A stretch of DNA of 7,431 bases from NCBI GenBank assembly GCA_900754855.1, contig CAAEEI010000183.1, positions 1 through 7,431 on the forward strand, in the 5' to 3' direction. Shown piece by piece: positions 5,702-7,431 of the stretch. This DNA comes from Lachnospiraceae bacterium (GTDB taxonomy: Bacteria > Bacillota > Clostridia > Lachnospirales > Lachnospiraceae). Made by a program: the position numbers and the translations under genes. The notes beneath the pieces were generated by a model. It saw nothing but the letters and a program-made list of their open reading frames with translations. It did no database searches and was not told where the DNA came from. The first letter of the stretch is position 1; every line of letters starts with the position of its first letter.

Positions 5702-7115
5702 AAAGTACCTCCATTTTCTTTTTCCTCTGTCCGGATAATCCAAGTACATTATATCCATTATAAAGGTAATATCTTATATTTTCCACTGTTTCTTTTACTA
5801 TTTTTTCCCCGGGTACCAACAGGGGGATTCCCGGCGGATACAACATAATAAAAGAGGCGGCGATTTTTCCCACGGCATCTTCCAGAAATACTTCTGTTTT
5901 AGGAAGACTTTCACATTCCCATGATTCCATAATTTTTTCCGGAATATCCATTTTTCCTGTCTTTGCTTTTTCCTTCCCCTTGCATTGTTGAATCTGCTGG
6001 TCAAATTTTTCTAATTCATGAAAAAGCAAAGCAAAATCTTCTTTCGTGTCACAGACAGAAGTCATGGCAATACAATTCGTACGATCGGCCATTTCAATTT
6101 CAATTCCGGATTTCTCCAATAACCAGGAAAATAACTGATGACCGTTGCTATTCGTATTTTTTACGGAAAAAACCAGCTTTCCCTTATCGTAATCTGTACT
6201 GGCTACCTCCTCTTTCCCGATGAGATGGATGTTGACCAGTTGTGCACATTTTTGTCTGAATTTTTTCAGATTATCCACATATTTTTCTACCTTATCCCTG
6301 TTTTCCTGCATATAGGCCACACCATACTCTGCCGAGGCCATTAAAATGTATGAAGGACTGGACGTTTCATAGATGGAAAGGCGGTCTGTAATTTTTTCCG
6401 GTGAAATTTTATCCGTACACAAATGTAATAAGGCGGTCTGGGTCATAGAAGGCAACGTTTTATGGGTGCTCTGAATTACAAGATCTGCTCCACATTTTAT
6501 GGCGCTATCGGGAAAATAATCATGAAACATAAAATGGGCGCCATGGGCTTCATCCACGATCAACACAATTCCTGCTTTTTCCGTAATCTCTTTTATTCCC
6601 TGCACATCCATAACTACACCTTCATAGGTGGGAGAAGGAAAAATCACTGCCCGTATATCCTGATGTTTTTTTATGATTTCTTCCAGTTCAGTTTTCTCTG
6701 CCTTTGTCATATCCTCAACAAGGTCATACTTTTCTCCAACCGGAAAAGAAAAATAATAAGGATGCAGACGTAATAGACGAATGGCATTATAAACAGATTT
6801 ATGACAATTTCGGCTTAACAGGATTCCATCTCCAGCTTCACAACAGGAAGAAATGGCCGCCAGAATCCCCACAGTACTTCCATTGACCAGATACCAGGAT
6901 TCTTTTGTTCCGTAGATTTCTTTCAACTGATCCATTGAGCGGCGTATTATTCCTTCCGGATGATGAAGGTTATCATATCCTGTAATTTCTGTAATATCTA
7001 CAGAAGCAATTTCTGAAAATATATCTTCTCCTCTTCTTTTATGTCCCGGCATATGAAAAGGAATTCTTTTTTCTTCTTTTAATTGCATTAATTTATGATA
7101 AATTGGCGTATTCAT
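5667..7115 (-). CDS. PLP-dependent Orn/Lys/Arg decarboxylase family protein (YaaO type)
   Basis: This 482-residue fold-type I PLP enzyme matches the short Gram-positive members of the Orn/Lys/Arg decarboxylase family. The N-terminus has the signature FHMPGHKRRGED (20-31), then DITEITGYDNLHHPEG (40-55). The cofactor site is visible as VDEAHGAH (187-194, with D188 and H191) and STHKTLPSMTQTALL (216-230), where K219 should form the Schiff base. The C-terminal domain carries YPPGIPLLVPGE (426-437), usual for this family. The N-terminal wing domain of the large (over 700-residue) E. coli inducible enzymes is absent. Such enzymes decarboxylate arginine, lysine or ornithine to the polyamine precursors agmatine, cadaverine or putrescine; the substrate cannot be read from the sequence. 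The start ATG (7113-7115) has AGGAG at 7129-7133, with a long 13-nt spacer. The 3' end overlaps tmk, matching the Bacillus yaaO-tmk order. Confidence 0.88.
   Translation of the reverse strand: MNTPIYHKLMQLKEEKRIPFHMPGHKRRGEDIFSEIASVDITEITGYDNLHHPEGIIRRSMDQLKEIYGTKESWYLVNGSTVGILAAISSCCEAGDGILLSRNCHKSVYNAIRLLRLHPYYFSFPVGEKYDLVEDMTKAEKTELEEIIKKHQDIRAVIFPSPTYEGVVMDVQGIKEITEKAGIVLIVDEAHGAHFMFHDYFPDSAIKCGADLVIQSTHKTLPSMTQTALLHLCTDKISPEKITDRLSIYETSSPSYILMASAEYGVAYMQENRDKVEKYVDNLKKFRQKCAQLVNIHLIGKEEVASTDYDKGKLVFSVKNTNSNGHQLFSWLLEKSGIEIEMADRTNCIAMTSVCDTKEDFALLFHELEKFDQQIQQCKGKEKAKTGKMDIPEKIMESWECESLPKTEVFLEDAVGKIAASFIMLYPPGIPLLVPGEKIVKETVENIRYYLYNGYNVLGLSGQRKKKMEVLYGRDVHCDGRT
5708..5712 (-). promoter_or_regulatory. 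Ribosome binding site of tmk, inside the decarboxylase gene
   Basis: GGAGG on the minus strand lies 6 nt before the chosen tmk ATG (5701). It sits within the coding sequence of the upstream decarboxylase gene, whose stop codon comes at 5667-5669. Its position rejects the longer 233-residue tmk frame, whose first ATG lies further upstream at 5758. Confidence 0.8.
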
Positions 7116-7141
7116 TTTTTTCTTTTTTCTCCTGTCTTTCC

Positions 7142-7150
7142 TGTATAACA
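7142..7150 (-). promoter_or_regulatory. Possible extended -10 promoter for the decarboxylase-tmk-holB operon
   Basis: On the minus strand TG-T-TATACA (7150 to 7142) fits an extended -10 element with a 4/6 core. The only -35-like sequence, TTGAAG, is 21 nt upstream and lies inside the tRNA terminator hairpin. Only 36 nt separate the terminator stem from the decarboxylase start. This is therefore the only obvious place for a local promoter, but the match is weak. Confidence 0.28.
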
Positions 7151-7151
7151 G

Positions 7152-7183
7152 AAAAAGCCGTTGAATTACTTCAACGGCTTTTT
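7152..7183 (-). terminator. Intrinsic terminator of the tRNA operon
   Basis: This is a perfect 14-bp inverted repeat (7152-7165 with 7170-7183) around a 4-nt loop, with core GCCGTTGAA / TTCAACGGC. The outer five pairs are A on one side and T on the other, so on the minus strand the GC-rich stem ends in a five-T run. It starts 3 nt after the Lys tRNA discriminator base. Because the A/T flanks are symmetrical, it could also stop transcription arriving on the plus strand. Confidence 0.88.
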
Positions 7184-7186
7184 ACA

Positions 7187-7259
7187 TGAGACATCGGGGA
7201 TTCGAACCCCGGACAACTTGATTAAAAGTCAAGTGCTCTACCAACTGAGCTAATATCCC
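7187..7259 (-). tRNA. tRNA-Lys (anticodon UUU)
   Basis: This is a 73-nt cloverleaf on the minus strand. The acceptor 5' strand GGGATAT (from 7259) pairs with ATGTCTC through two G.U wobbles (2-71 and 5-68). The D arm is GCTC/GAGC. The anticodon stem CTTGA/TCAAG holds the loop CTTTTAA, with anticodon TTT at 7224-7226. The T arm CGGGG-TTCGAAT-CCCCG is perfect. The discriminator is A (7187), and CCA is not encoded. It is the last gene of the tRNA cluster. Confidence 0.95.
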
Positions 7260-7262
7260 ATA

Positions 7263-7335
<73 letters not shown>

Positions 7336-7339
7336 AAAA

Positions 7340-7413
<74 letters not shown>

Positions 7414-7431
7414 ATATGAAATTAACAGATA

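Noticed and set aside
5702..5758. A longer N-terminus for tmk (19 extra residues starting at 5758).
   Set aside because: It overlaps the decarboxylase by much more, has no usual thymidylate kinase counterpart, and the GGAGG at 5708-5712 points to the ATG at 5701.
5798..6004. A minus-strand frame of 68 codons within the decarboxylase gene.
   Set aside because: It is an alternative-frame shadow of the decarboxylase coding sequence.
545..6886. Many plus-strand open frames of 60-150 codons, for example at 545-985, 1322-1699, 2530-2985, 4013-4318 and 5123-5497.
   Set aside because: They lie opposite well-recognised minus-strand genes, have low-complexity Phe/His/Ser-rich translations with no family pattern, and lack convincing ribosome binding sites.

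Overview
The window looks like an ordinary chromosomal core-gene region from a low-to-moderate GC member of the Bacillota (class Clostridia, most likely Lachnospiraceae-like). This rests on the gene order, the protein sequences, strong GGAGG ribosome binding sites, tRNA genes without an encoded CCA, and a start fragment that resembles spore maturation protein A. The taxonomic call is an inference from family resemblance; no database search was possible.

Everything convincing lies on the minus strand, so transcription runs from the right end to the left. At the right end is a tRNA cluster: initiator Met (CAU), Phe (GAA) and Lys (UUU), closed by a strong hairpin terminator at 7152-7183. After a very short gap comes a tightly packed set of genes. 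In order of transcription they are an Orn/Lys/Arg decarboxylase-family PLP enzyme (YaaO type), thymidylate kinase (tmk), DNA polymerase III delta' (holB), the PSP1-domain iron-sulfur protein RicT (YaaT), a TrmN6/YabB-type tRNA methyltransferase, the 16S rRNA methyltransferase RsmI, alanine racemase (alr) and the first 25 codons of a probable spmA.

From yaaO to rsmI the order matches the well-known Bacillus subtilis yaaO-tmk-darA-yaaR-holB-ricT-yabA-yabB-yazA-rsmI segment, but darA, yaaR, yabA and yazA are absent and the flanking genes are closed up. The genes are linked by short gaps or overlaps: 35 nt for decarboxylase/tmk, 9 nt for tmk/holB and an ATGA overlap for trmN6/rsmI. This suggests one operon with translational coupling. 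It joins nucleotide supply and replication (tmk, holB), RNA processing and modification (ricT, trmN6, rsmI), polyamine or amino acid metabolism (decarboxylase) and cell-wall precursor supply (alr).

I found no mobile element, CRISPR array, phage gene or defence system, and no sign of a new multi-gene system. The points most worth a second look are small: tandem T.T mismatches in the T-stem of the initiator tRNA, loss of the usually carbamylated lysine in Alr, a degraded Walker A in delta', the compacted gene order, and the shortage of promoter space in front of the decarboxylase. No gene-free stretch exceeds 300 bases; the longest is about 113 bases, between holB and ricT.
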